A stretch of DNA of 64,000 nucleotides from Burkholderia humptydooensis (GTDB lineage Bacteria; Pseudomonadota; Gammaproteobacteria; Burkholderiales; Burkholderiaceae): NCBI RefSeq assembly GCF_001513745.1, contig NZ_CP013380.1, positions 2,170,001 through 2,234,000 on the forward strand. The letters run 5' to 3'. Positions 35,147-51,000 of this stretch are shown one piece after another. Under the pieces are notes generated by a model that saw only the letters and a program-made list of their open reading frames with translations, had not been told where the DNA came from and ran no database searches. Each line of letters begins with the position of its first letter. Positions within the stretch are counted from its first letter, which is position 1. Made by a program: the position numbers and the translations under genes.

Positions 35147-35986
35147 TCACGCCACGCGCGCGTCGAGCCCCGCCATCATCGCGAGCCCCTCGTGCAGCGC
35201 CGGAAACAGGCTGCGGTTGAAGTTGTTCCAGCGCAGCTCCAGGATCGTGTCGTCCGGGTCGATCTCGGTGTTCAGCACGTCGTGGATCACCTCGCCGGAA
35301 TCGACGCCGTTGTCGACGTAATGGAACGACGCGCCCGTCATCCGCAGCGGCTCGACCGGCACGGTCCGCTTTGTCGTCCAGTCGACGACCTTCTGCCCGC
35401 GCGCGCCGAACAGCGCGTCGAGCGTCGCATACGCGCCGCGCCGCTCGTATGGCGACTCCGCGCGCGTGATGCCCGGATGGATGTTGACGACCCGCCGGCA
35501 ATACGGCGCGCCCGGCCGCACGAGCTCGTCGAGGATCACTAGCAGCCCGTCGAGCACGACGAGATCGGCGCCGAGCGCGTCGAGCGTCTCGCGCAGGCGC
35601 GCTTCGAACGCGTGCTTGCCCGCCGGCCGCGCGGGCGAGCCGAGCGGCTCGCGCCGGTATCCGGACGGAATCGCGAGCAGCAGATCGTTCACGAGCCGGC
35701 CCTGCACGCGCAGCTCCGGCGGATAGAACCAGCGCTTGCCGGGCTCGTGCGCAAAGCCGTATTCGGCGAGCTTCTCGCGGTCGAGCGGCGAACCCGCGTC
35801 GTCGTCGTAGATCACGCGCTCGAGCGAGTACGCGTCGCCGAGCTCGGTGTCGTTCAATGCGTCGACGAGCGATTCGAGCACCGACTTCATGTAGCGCGTG
35901 CCGCCCTTGTAGTCGATCTGCTGCCCCGCCCTGTCGGCGGCGGCGTTTCTCAGCGACCAGATGTAGACGAGCTTCTTCCTTGCCAT
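35147..35986 (-). CDS. mbaF: N5-hydroxyornithine formyltransferase (PvdF-like)
   Basis: This 279-residue enzyme starts at 35986 with AGAGGA upstream. It has the formyltransferase fold, with the family motif V-V-N-I-H-P-G-I-T-R-A (catalytic His in N-I-H-P near residue 168). It also has L-V-V-L-D-G-L-L-V-I-L-D-E-L and T-G-A-S-F-H-Y-V-D-N-G-V-D-S-G. In pyoverdine synthesis PvdF formylates N5-hydroxyornithine to give the hydroxamate iron ligand; the malleobactin counterpart does the same. It is the last gene of the minus run mbaI-mbaJ-mbaA-fmtA-mbaF, 64 bases after the receptor. No N-acetyl or N-hydroxyacyl transferase of the ornibactin type is seen in the window. Confidence 0.9.
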   Translation of the reverse strand: MARKKLVYIWSLRNAAADRAGQQIDYKGGTRYMKSVLESLVDALNDTELGDAYSLERVIYDDDAGSPLDREKLAEYGFAHEPGKRWFYPPELRVQGRLVNDLLLAIPSGYRREPLGSPARPAGKHAFEARLRETLDALGADLVVLDGLLVILDELVRPGAPYCRRVVNIHPGITRAESPYERRGAYATLDALFGARGQKVVDWTTKRTVPVEPLRMTGASFHYVDNGVDSGEVIHDVLNTEIDPDDTILELRWNNFNRSLFPALHEGLAMMAGLDARVA

Positions 35987-36050
35987 CGCAGTGTTGTCCT
36001 CTCGTTCGGGCGGCGCGCCGCCGCGCCGCCCTTGGGATGATGAAACGCGC

Positions 36051-38270
36051 TTACCAGTTGTATTTCGCCGTCGCGATCACGGTGCGCTGGTTGCCGTACA
36101 GGCACACCGAATCCGACTGGCAGCCGGCCACGTAGCGGCGGTTGAACAGGTTCGTCGCGTTGAGCGCGAAGCGCCAGTTGCGCAGCTCGTAGTGCAGCGC
36201 CGCATCGAACAGCGTGTAGCTCGGCACCGTCAGCGAATTGTCGGCCGCGCCCGCCGACGCGCTCATGTAGCGCACGCCCGCGCCGACGCCGAAGCCCGTG
36301 AGCGGCCCGTTGCGCCACGTCCAGTCTGCCCACAGCGATGCGATCTGGCGCGGGCGCGGCACGTCGACGGGCCACTTGTTCAGCGTGTCGTCGTTCGCCT
36401 GCACGTTCTTCACGTCCTGGTAGACGTAGGCGGCGATCACCGACAGCTCGCGCGACAGGTTGCCCACCGCGCTCAGCTCGATCCCGCGCGAGCGCACCTC
36501 GCCGACCTGCACGAACGTGCTGCTCGTCGAATCGTTCGGATTGCTCATCGCGACGTTCGTCTGGTTGATCTGGTAGACGGCCGCGTTCAGCATCAGGTTC
36601 CTGGCCGGCGGCTGCCAGCGCAGGCCGGCCTCGATCTGGCGGCCCTTGGTCGGCGTTGCGAGCCCGCCGCCCGCGAGCTTCAGGCCGATCTGCGGATTGA
36701 ACGACGTCGAATAGCTGAGATACGGCGCGAGGCCGTAGTCGCCGAGATACGTGAGGCCGACGCGCCCGCTGAACGCGTGGTCGTTCTGCCTGAAGCTCGC
36801 CGAGTTCGCGATGTCGTCCTGCGACGTGCGCGTCCAGTCCTGCCGGCCGCCGAGCGTCAGCACCCAGCGCTGCCATTTGATCTGGTCCTGCACGTACAGG
36901 CCGAACGCGTTGAGCGTCGTCTTCGTGTCGGTGCGCGGGTACGCGTTCGGCCCGCTGAAGATGTCGGCCGGAATCGGCGCGTAGACCGGCCGGTACAGAT
37001 TCAGGCTCGGCCCCTTCGCGAGCCATTCGCTGTCGGTCGTTGTCTGCCGGTTGTAGTCGAAGCCGAACAGCAGCGTGTGGCTCAACGGCCCCGTCGCGAA
37101 TTTCGCCTGCGCCTGGTTGTCGACGTCGAAGCGGCTGTAGTTGAACTGGAAGAGGCCCGCGTAGCGCGTCATCGTCGCCATCGTCGGGTCCGCGTCGTCG
37201 AGGCCGCCGCCGTACACGGACGCGTCGTCGAGCGACAGGTGCATCCAGCGCACGTTCTGCCGGAACGTCCATACCGGGTTCAGCCTGTGCTCGAACTGAT
37301 AGCCGAGCGACCACTGCTTCTTGCGGTAATGGTCGAAATTCGCATCGGCCGTGTACAGGTCGTTCGAGATCGTGCCGTTCGGATTCGGCAGCACGGTGCC
37401 GCGCGACGGCAGGAAGTTGGTCGACGTGTCGCCCCAGTCCTGCAGGTACGTCGCGGCGAGCGTGAGCGACGTGTCCGCGTTCGGCTGCCACTTGAGCGAC
37501 GGCGCGAACGACACGCGCTGGTCGGCGAGCGGCCCCGTCTGCGCATTGCCGTCGCGGCCCACGCCGACGATCCGGTACGACAGCGTGCCGTCCTTGTCGA
37601 TCGTGTCGCCGACGTCGAACATCAGTTGCTTGCGCGCGTAGTTGCCGATCTGCACGCCGACCTCGCGGATGCGCTCGCCGTTCGCGAGCTTGCTCTGCAC
37701 GTCGACGATCGCGCCGGGGTCGCCCTGCCCGTACAGCACCGACGTCGGGCCGCGCAGCACGGCGATGCTGTCGATCATGTACGGATCGACGCGCCAGCTC
37801 GACAGGTTGAGCGTGTTCGGCACCTGCAGCCCGTCGACGAACACGGTCGGCGTGAAGCCGCGCAGCGCCGCGTACCAGTCCGAGCGGTTGTCCGACCCGT
37901 AGCTCGAGAAGCCCGGGATGTAGCGGAACGCCTGATTGATATCGGTCGCGCCCGTCGCCTCGATCTGCTGCGCGGTGACGATGTTGATCGTCTGCGGGAT
38001 CTCGATGATCGGCGTATCGGTTTTCGTGCCCGTCGTGCTGCGCCGCGCGACGAGGCCGACGGCCGCGTCGCGCTCCGTCTGCTCCGACACCGAGATCGCG
38101 GGCAACGTACCGCCCGCCGCGGTGCCCCCGTTCACCTGACTGCCCGGCTGCCGCAGGTCTCCTCCTGGCTGCGTCGCCTGTGCCTGCGCATGACTCGCCG
38201 CCGCCGCGTAGAACGCCACGCCTGCCGCGGCTGCGATCGCACGCACGCGCGTGCTGGTTGCCCACTCCAT
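36051..38270 (-). CDS. fmtA: TonB-dependent ferric-malleobactin receptor
   Basis: This 739-residue outer-membrane protein starts at 38270 (M-E-W-A-T-S-T-R), directly after AAGGAAG. The signal peptide ends near S-H-A-Q-A-Q-A. The plug domain has P-Q-T-I-N-I-V-T-A-Q-Q-I and R-G-P-T-S-V-L-Y-G-Q-G-D-P-G-A-I-V-D-V, typical of siderophore receptors. The barrel ends in the aromatic C-terminal strand V-I-A-T-A-K-Y-N-W. No N-terminal signalling extension is present, so it does not control a surface-signalling sigma factor. It brings the ferric siderophore into the periplasm using TonB energy. It lies between mbaA and mbaF in the biosynthetic run, so synthesis and uptake are coexpressed. Confidence 0.93.
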   Translation of the reverse strand: MEWATSTRVRAIAAAAGVAFYAAAASHAQAQATQPGGDLRQPGSQVNGGTAAGGTLPAISVSEQTERDAAVGLVARRSTTGTKTDTPIIEIPQTINIVTAQQIEATGATDINQAFRYIPGFSSYGSDNRSDWYAALRGFTPTVFVDGLQVPNTLNLSSWRVDPYMIDSIAVLRGPTSVLYGQGDPGAIVDVQSKLANGERIREVGVQIGNYARKQLMFDVGDTIDKDGTLSYRIVGVGRDGNAQTGPLADQRVSFAPSLKWQPNADTSLTLAATYLQDWGDTSTNFLPSRGTVLPNPNGTISNDLYTADANFDHYRKKQWSLGYQFEHRLNPVWTFRQNVRWMHLSLDDASVYGGGLDDADPTMATMTRYAGLFQFNYSRFDVDNQAQAKFATGPLSHTLLFGFDYNRQTTTDSEWLAKGPSLNLYRPVYAPIPADIFSGPNAYPRTDTKTTLNAFGLYVQDQIKWQRWVLTLGGRQDWTRTSQDDIANSASFRQNDHAFSGRVGLTYLGDYGLAPYLSYSTSFNPQIGLKLAGGGLATPTKGRQIEAGLRWQPPARNLMLNAAVYQINQTNVAMSNPNDSTSSTFVQVGEVRSRGIELSAVGNLSRELSVIAAYVYQDVKNVQANDDTLNKWPVDVPRPRQIASLWADWTWRNGPLTGFGVGAGVRYMSASAGAADNSLTVPSYTLFDAALHYELRNWRFALNATNLFNRRYVAGCQSDSVCLYGNQRTVIATAKYNW

Positions 38271-38317
38271 CTTCCTTTGCTCCAAGTTGCAAAGCGGCCG
38301 CGAGGCCGCCCCCTTCA

Positions 38318-39739
38318 TCAAAGAGCGATGGCCAGCCGGCCGTCGCTCACCCCGTTGTTGTCATGTCGTGGCCGCGCGCGGTCTTCGCGCCGGTCGGCTG
38401 TGTCGTGTTCGGCCGCGTCGCCCCCATCGGCGAGCGACGCGGCGATTTCGTCCGCGCGCCGCGCGAGCACCGACAGCAGCGTGTCGGACAGCCCGTGGCT
38501 GTCCTCGCAGCAGCCTTGCAGATAGATCCGCGGCTTGAAGTGCGCGGGCGTCGCGAGCCGGTAGTCGCGCGCGACGTCGCCCGCCGCGAGCGCGTCGCCC
38601 AGATGCGGCGCGAGAGCGTCGAGGAGCGGCAGATGCGTGTCGCGGCGATAGCCGGTCGCGAGCACGAGCGCGTCGAAGCGCTCGGCGCGCGCGTCGCCCG
38701 TCAGGCGGTCGCGCAACGCGAGCTCGACTTGTCCATCCGCCGTGCGCGCGGCCGATTCGATCGCGGTGTTCGCGAGCAGCCGGTGGCGCGGCGCGCCGTC
38801 CGACGCGCCGGGCACGCGCTGCAGATAGAGCATTTCGTAGATCTGCTCGATGAGCGGCCGGTCCACCACCGCGTAGTTCGTGTCGCGAAAGCGCTCGATG
38901 AGCGAGCGCCGGCCGCTCGCCGGCTGCGCGTAGACGACGTCGGTGAACGCCGGATTGAAGATCTCGTTGACGAACGGGCTGTCGTCCGCGGGCTTGAGCG
39001 CGCCCGAGCGGATCACGAGGCTCGCGTCGACGTGCGGGAAGCGCCGCGCGAGATCGACGAACACCTCGGCCGCGCTTTGGCCCGCGCCGATCACCGCGAC
39101 GCGTTTTTTCACGTGGGCGTTCGGCGCACGGGCGTCCGGCGCGCCGACCAAGCGGTCGATCGACGTCAGGTAGTTCGACGAATGGGCGACGCACGCCGGC
39201 CCGAGCGCGGCGAACGCGTCCGGCACGCTCGGCGCGCCGCCGACGCCAATCGACAGCGCGCGCGCGACGCGGTGCCGCTCGCGCCCGTCGGCGCCCTTCG
39301 AGAACACGCGCAGCGCGTCGATCTCGCCGGGCGCGCCCGGTGCCGCGACGGGCTCGATCGCCGTCACCGTCTCGCCGTAGTGGACGCGCTCGCCGAACGC
39401 GCTCGCGACCCAGCTCAGGTAATCGTTGAACTCGACGCGTGTCGGGTAGAAGTTCTTCAGGTTGACGAATTCGCTCAGGCGCCCGTGCTCGTACAGGTAG
39501 TTGATGAACGTGAAGCGGCTCTTCGGATCGCGCAGCGTGACGAGATCCTTCAGGAAGGAGATCTGCATCCGGCAGTCGTCGAGCAGCATCCCGCGGTGCC
39601 AGCCGAATGCCGGCTGGCGCTCGACGTAGCAATGCGTGAACGCGGCCGCGTCGCCCGCTTCAGCGAGGCGCACGGCGAGCGCGAGGTTCGACGGTCCGAA
39701 GCCGACGCCGATCAGGTCGAATACGGTATCTCTCTGCAT
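38318..39739 (-). CDS. mbaA: L-ornithine N5-monooxygenase (PvdA-like)
   Basis: This 473-residue flavoprotein starts at 39739. It has the FAD motif L-I-G-V-G-F-G-P-S-N-L-A-L-A near residues 9-22 and M-Q-I-S-F-L-K-D-L-V-T-L-R-D-P. The NADPH motif V-A-V-I-G-A-G-Q-S-A-A-E-V-F and the C-terminal A-T-G-Y motif are also present. It hydroxylates the side-chain nitrogen of ornithine, the first step towards the hydroxamate groups. The Asp/Arg-rich last 25 residues are less conserved. A 128-base gap with a perfect hairpin separates it from the NRPS gene upstream, and the receptor gene follows after 47 bases. Confidence 0.95.
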   Translation of the reverse strand: MQRDTVFDLIGVGFGPSNLALAVRLAEAGDAAAFTHCYVERQPAFGWHRGMLLDDCRMQISFLKDLVTLRDPKSRFTFINYLYEHGRLSEFVNLKNFYPTRVEFNDYLSWVASAFGERVHYGETVTAIEPVAAPGAPGEIDALRVFSKGADGRERHRVARALSIGVGGAPSVPDAFAALGPACVAHSSNYLTSIDRLVGAPDARAPNAHVKKRVAVIGAGQSAAEVFVDLARRFPHVDASLVIRSGALKPADDSPFVNEIFNPAFTDVVYAQPASGRRSLIERFRDTNYAVVDRPLIEQIYEMLYLQRVPGASDGAPRHRLLANTAIESAARTADGQVELALRDRLTGDARAERFDALVLATGYRRDTHLPLLDALAPHLGDALAAGDVARDYRLATPAHFKPRIYLQGCCEDSHGLSDTLLSVLARRADEIAASLADGGDAAEHDTADRREDRARPRHDNNGVSDGRLAIAL

Positions 39740-39762
39740 GTCTCTGATTCCCTTAACGGTGT

Positions 39763-39787
39763 GGCCGGCGCGCGGACGGCGCCGGCC
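39763..39787. terminator. Hairpin between mbaJ and mbaA
   Basis: GGCCGGCGC (39763-39771) and GCGCCGGCC (39779-39787) form a perfect 9-bp stem with a 7-base loop in the 128-base gap within the operon. It has no T-tract on the minus strand. It could stabilise or process the message, or reduce read-through from the long NRPS genes into mbaA-fmtA-mbaF. Confidence 0.5.
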
Positions 39788-39867
39788 GGACAAAAACGCA
39801 ATGCGGATCGAGCGCATCGCCGATGCGGCCGATCCGCTCCCGGCGCGGCGAATACGGCGGGCGGCGC

Positions 39868-44976
<5,109 letters not shown>

Positions 44977-45019
44977 GCGGGCTCCTTCATGCGGGTTCCT
45001 GTGCTCTTGATTGGGCGCC

Positions 45020-48000
45020 TTACTGGGCTTCGAACTCGCCGAGCAGCGCGTCGATCGCGCTCGCGGCGTCGTGGTCGCGGCCGGCTTCGTGCGCGCGGTC
45101 GATCGCCGCCGCGCAGCGCGCGAGCGTGCGTTCGTCGAAGATCGTGCGCAGCGGCAGCGTGAGCGACCACTGCAGATTCGCCTGCGCGTTCGCCTGCGCG
45201 GCGAGCAGCGAATGGCCGCCGAGCGTGAAGAAATCGTCGTCGCGGCCGATGTCGGGCAGCTTCAGCACGCGCTGCCAGATCGCCGCGAGCGCGCGCTCGG
45301 TGTCGGTTCGCGGCGCGTCGACGACGCGCGCGTCGAACACGGGCGCCGGCAGCGCGCGGCGGTCGCACTTGCCGTTCGGCGTGACGGGCAGCGCCTCGAG
45401 CGCGACGAGCTGCGCGGGCACCATGTACGCGGGCAGTTGCGCGCGCAGCCGCTCGATCTGCGCGGCCGCGTCGAATTCGGCGGGCGCCGCGCACGCGACG
45501 TAGCCGACGAGCCGCTCGTCACGCACGATCACGACCGCGTCGCGCACGCCGTGCGCCGCGCGCAGCAGCGCCTCGATCTCGCCCAACTCGATGCGCTGGC
45601 CGCGCAGCTTCACCTGCGTGTCGATCCGGCCGAGATAGTCGAGCGCGCCGTCGGCGCGCCGCCGCGCGAGGTCGCCCGTGCGGTACAGGCGCGCGCCGGG
45701 TGCGAACGGATCGGGCACGAAGCGCTCGGCCGTCAGCGCCGCGCGGCCGAGGTAGCCGCGCGCGAGCCCGGCGCCGCCGAGATACAGCTCGCCCGTCGCG
45801 CCGACGGGCACCGCGTGCAGCGCCGCGTCGAGCACGTGCAACCGCACGTTCGCGATCGGCCGGCCGATCGGCACCGCGGCGGCCGCGGCGTCGTCGGCCG
45901 TGCAGCGCCAGTGCGACACGTCGATCGCCGCCTCGGTCGGGCCGTACAGGTTGTCGAGCCGCGCGTGCGGCAGCAGCGCGGCCACGCGCGCGACCAGCTC
46001 GGGCGCGAGCGCCTCGCCGCTCGCGACGATCGTGCGCACGCTCGCGCAGCGCGCGGCCGCGCCGAAATCGTCGAGATACGCGACGAACGCGGCGAGCATC
46101 GACGGCACGAAGTGCAGCGTCGTCACGCGATGCGCGTCGATCGCGGCGACGAGGCGCGCCGGATCGCGGTGATCGCCGGGCGCCGCGATCGCGAGCGTCG
46201 CGCCGACGGCGAGCGGCCACACGAACTCCCACACCGACACGTCGAAGCCGAACGGCGTCTTGTGCAGCACGACGTCGCCGGGCGTGAGGCGGTACGCGCG
46301 CTGCATCCACGCGATCCGGTTCGCGAGCGCGCCGTGCGTGTTGCCCGCGCCCTTCGGCTGGCCGGTCGAGCCGGACGTGTAGATCAGGTACGCGAGCTGG
46401 TCCGGCGCGACGTCGGCCGCCGCCGCGATGCGGTCGGCTCCGTTTTCGGTTGCGGTTGCGGTTTTGCCCGGACGAGCGGCCGGCGCGCGTTCGAGCAATT
46501 CGTCGACGGTGACGACGACGGCATCCGCGCCCGCCAGCGCCGCGCCGACGCGCGCGCGCAGATGCGCCTGCGTGATCACGACGGGCGGCTTCGCGTCGCC
46601 GAGCAGGTACGCGACCCGCTCGGCCGGATAGTCGGGATCGACGGGCAGATACGCGGCGCGCGCCTTCATCGCGCCGACGAGCGCGACGACCATGTCGAAC
46701 GAGCGCTCGACGCACAGCGCGACGACCGAATCGGGCCGCACGCCGCACGCGGCGAGCGCCGCCGCGACGCGCCCGGCCTTCGCATCGAGTTCGCCGTAGC
46801 GCATCTGCGCGACCGTGCCGCCGCCGCCGGCATCGGCAATTTCGAGCGCGATCGCGTCGGGCCGCGCGCGCGCGGCCGCCTCGAATTGCGCGAAAAGCGG
46901 TGCGCGCTGCGCGGCGGGCCAGTCGACATCGGTCGCGTTGCTGCGCGCGATCAGCGCGAGATCGTCGGCGCCCGCGCACGAGATCGCGCCGAGCGGCGCG
47001 TCGGGATCGCCGACGAGGCCCGCGATGCACGCGGCGAACGCGCGGTGCAGCGCCTCGACGCGCGCCTGCCCGATTCGCGCGGGATCGTAGCCGTAGTCGA
47101 TCGCGAGCGTGTCGCCCGCTTCGATCACGAGCGTCACCGCGAAATCGGTCGCCTCGATGTTGCGCAGGTCGCGCTTTTGCAGCGCGCGCGCATCGCGCCC
47201 CTGCCACGCTTCGTCGACCGGATAGTTCTCGAACACGACGAGCGTGTCGAACAGCGCGCCGCCCAGGCCCGCCCACTGCTGGATCTCGTAGAGCGGCGTG
47301 TGCGCGTGCTCGAGCGCCGCCGCGTTGTCGCGCTGCAGGCTCGCGAGCCAGTCGCGCGCGGCGAGCTGCGGCAGCGGCGCGGCGATCACCGGCAGCGTAT
47401 TGATGAAGAGACCGAGCACCGTGTCGACGTCGGGCAGCGCGTCCGGGCGCCCCGCGACCGTCGCGCCGAATGCGACCGCCGTGCGATGCGTCATTCGCTG
47501 CAGCGCAAGCGCCCACGCGCCCTGCACGATCGTGTTGACGGTCACTTTCATCCGGCGCGCCGCCTCGGCAAGGCGCGCGGTGTCCGCGGCGGGCAGCGTC
47601 GCGCGCCAGTTCGCGCGGCCGGCCGTCTCGCGCGCGGCCGCGCTGTCGTCCGATGCGTCGCTCGATGCGTCGCCCGGTACTTCGCCCGGTGCGCTGTCCG
47701 ATGCCGCGACGGATGCGCCGATCGCGCCGTGCTCGCGCTCGGCAACGCGCGTCGGCTCGTCGAGCCGCGCGACGCGTTCGAGCCAGAACGCGCGGTCCGC
47801 GTCGGCATCGCGCCGCGCGAGCCACGCGATGAAATCGCGGTAGCGCGTGCGCGCCGGCGCGGCGAACGGATTCGCGCGCGGCGGCTCGATGTAGTCGCGC
47901 AGCACGTCCGCGAAGAGGCGCGCGGTGCTCCAGCCGTCGAGCAGCAGATGGTGACGGGTCCAGACGAGCCGCCAGTCGGTCTCGCCCGTGCGGATCAGCG

Positions 48001-51000
48001 TCACGCGCATCAGCGGCGGCGCTGTGAGATCGAAGCCGCGCGCGCGGTCGCCGGCGAGCCACGCATCGAGCGCCGCGTCGCGCTCCCCGGCCGACGCGTG
48101 CGCGCCGCGCCAGTCGATGATCTCGACCGGCATCCGCGCATGGCGGTGGACGATCTGCATCGGCGCCGCCTCGTGCGCGGCGAAGCCGGTGCGCAGGATG
48201 TCGTGGCGCGGGACAGCCGCGTCGAACGCGGCGCGCAGCCGCTCGACGTCGGGCTCGACGAGCGTCGCGACGAGCTGGTTCACGTACGTCGCGCGCTCCG
48301 GCGCGAACAGCGAATGGAACAGGATGCCCTGCTGCATCGGCGACAGCGGATAAATGTCGTCGATCGCGCGCGCGTCGAACGGCAGCCGGTCGAGCGCCGC
48401 CTGCGTGAGGCCGGCCGCGCGCGCGAGCGGATAGTCGCCGGGCGTCGCGCCCGCGCCGCGCTCGGCTACGCGCGCGCGACACGCGGCGGCGAGCGTGCGC
48501 AGCGCGGCGTCGAACTGCGCGGCGAGCGCGTCGATCGTCGCGCGGTCGAACTGCGTCGCGCCGTACACCCAGTGCACTTTCAGCGCGCGGCCGTCGTTCT
48601 CGTCGACATACGCGTGAATCGCGAGCGCGTTGCCAAGCGGCCCCGCCGGGTCGCGCTCGCGGCCCGCGCCGCCGAAACGCGGCACGAGCGCGGCGTCGCG
48701 CGGCGCATCGAACTGGCCGAGGTAGTTGAACGTCACGCGCGGACGCGCGACCTGCGCGAGCGCGGCGCGCGTCGCGTCGTCGCCGTCATGGCGCAGCACG
48801 CCGAAGCCGAGCCCCTTGTTCGGCACCGCGCGCAGCGCGTCCTTCACGCCGGCGAGCGTCGCTGCGGGCGTCGGCTCCACCGCGAACGCGACCGGATAGT
48901 GACTCGTCAGCCAGCCGAGCGTGCGGCTCGCGTCGATGTCGTCGAAGAGCGCCTCGCGACCATGCCCCTCGAGCTCGAGCCGGCACGCCGCCGCGCCCGT
49001 GTGGCGGCCGAGCGCGGCGACGAGCGCCGCGATCAGCAGCTCGACCGCGTGCGTGCGGTACGCGGCGTTCGCGTCGGTCAGCACGTCGCGCGTGAGCGAC
49101 GCGTCGAGCGTCTGGATCACGACGTCGGCGTCCGCGTTGGTCGCCGCCGCGTCGGGACGGTCGAGCCGCAGATCGTCGTGCGGCGCGGCGAGCGCGGCCC
49201 AGTACGGCAGCTCGCCCGCGAATGGCCCGGCCGGATCGCGGGCCGCGCGCGCAAGACGCGCCGCCCATTCGGACGCGCTCGCGCCCGTCGGCCCGAGCCG
49301 CACCGCGCGGCGCTCGCACGCGGCGCGATACGCGGCGTCGAGATCGTCGAGCAGCACGCGCCATGACACGCCGTCGACGATCGCGTGATGAATCGCCAGA
49401 TAGAGCTTCGTCGCGCCCGCCGGCAGCGCCGCCGCGAACGCGCACGCGAGCGGGCCGCGCGTCAGGTCGAGCGCGGCCTGCAGCGCGTCGAACTGCGCGA
49501 GCGCATCCGCCTCGTCGCGCACGGCGGCGGCGGCGAGCGGCAGCGTGTCGAACGCGCGCGGCGCGGCGCACATCTGCCATGCGCCGTTTTCCCCCGTTTG
49601 CGCGAAGCGCTCGCGGAACACGGGGTGGTGGGTCAGCAGCGCGTCGAACGCGCGCGCGAATGCGTCGAAATCGAACACGCCGGAAACGTCGAGCTCGATC
49701 GACTGGTTCCAGTGGCCGCGGCGCGGGATGTCAAGATCGAAGAAACGCCGCTGCGCGGACGTGAGCCGCGCTTCGTCCGGTCGCGCGGCTGACGGCGGTC
49801 GCGCAGCGGCGGCGGCGCTCGCGTCGGCGGCCGCGCCCTCCCTCGGCGCCGCGGCCTCGATCGCCGCCGCGACGCGCGCGAGCTCGGCGAGCGTCGGGCC
49901 GTCGAACAACTGCTTCGGCGTGAACCTGACGCCGCGCTTGCGCGAGCGCGCGATCACCTGCAACACGAGGATCGAATCGCCGCCGAGCTCGAAGAAGTTG
50001 TCGTGACGGCCGATGCGCGTCGCCTTCAGCACGTCGCGCCAGACGGCCGCGAGCGTCTCTTCGACGGGGCCTTGCGGCGCGTCCTCGTCGGCGGCGGGCG
50101 CGGGCGCGGGTGTCTCGGCGAGCGCGCGCAGCGCCGCGCGATCGATCTTGCCGTTCGCGGTCACGGGTAGCGCATCGAGCACGACGAGCGCGGCGGGCAC
50201 CATGTAGTCGGGCAGGCGCGCGGCGAGCGCATCGCGCAGCGCGTCGCCCGACATCCGCGCGCCGGCAGCGGGCGTCGCGAACGCGACGAGGCGCAGCCGT
50301 CCTTCGTGCCCGACCGCGAGCGTCTCTCCTTGCGCGACGCCCGGCAGCGCGCGCAGCGCGGCGCTCACCTCGCCCGGCTCGACGCGGTAGCCGCGGATCT
50401 TCACCTGATCGTCGAGTCGGCCGAGGAAATCGAGCCGGCCGTCCGCGCGCAGCCGCACGCGGTCGCCCGTCCGGTAGACGCGCGCGCCCGCCTCGTGCGG
50501 ATGCGGGACGAAGCGCTCGGCGGTCGCCGCCGCGCGGCCCAGGTAGCCGCGCGCGACGCCCGGCCCGCCCAGATACAGCTCGCCGATCGCGCCGACGGGC
50601 ACGCTCGCGCCGTACGCGTCGAGCACGCACGCGTGCGCGTTCGGCAGCGGGCGGCCGAGCGGCACGCCGCGCGCCGGCGCGCCGCCCGCTTCGCTCGCGC
50701 TCGTCACACCCGCGCGCAAATCGGCCTGCGCGGGCGCGGACGTGTCGCACACGAGCGCGCCGACGGTCGCCTCGGTCGGCCCGTAGTGATTGATCACGCG
50801 GCAGCCGGGCTTGAGCGCGGCGATCCGCTCGACGAGCGACCACGGCAGCGCCTCGCCGCCCGTGACGAGCGCGTGCGCGGGCAGCACGTCGGCCGCGCGC
50901 TGCGCGTCGAGCAGCGCGTGCAGATGGCTCGGCACGATCTTCAGCACGCCGACCTCGCGCGCCGCCATTTCTTGCGCAAAGCGGTCCGGATCGAACGCCG

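Noticed and set aside
38294..38309. Small GCGGCC/GGCCGC hairpin between mbaA and fmtA
   Set aside because: A 6-bp stem is expected by chance in DNA of this composition.
36348..38525. Long plus-strand open frame opposite the TonB receptor
   Set aside because: No recognisable domain, and the minus frame encodes a complete receptor with plug and C-terminal strand.
45011..49366. Very long open frame on plus opposite the NRPS gene
   Set aside because: It is the antisense shadow of mbaI. It is Arg/Ala/Val-rich with no family motif, and the minus frame has full NRPS domain order.
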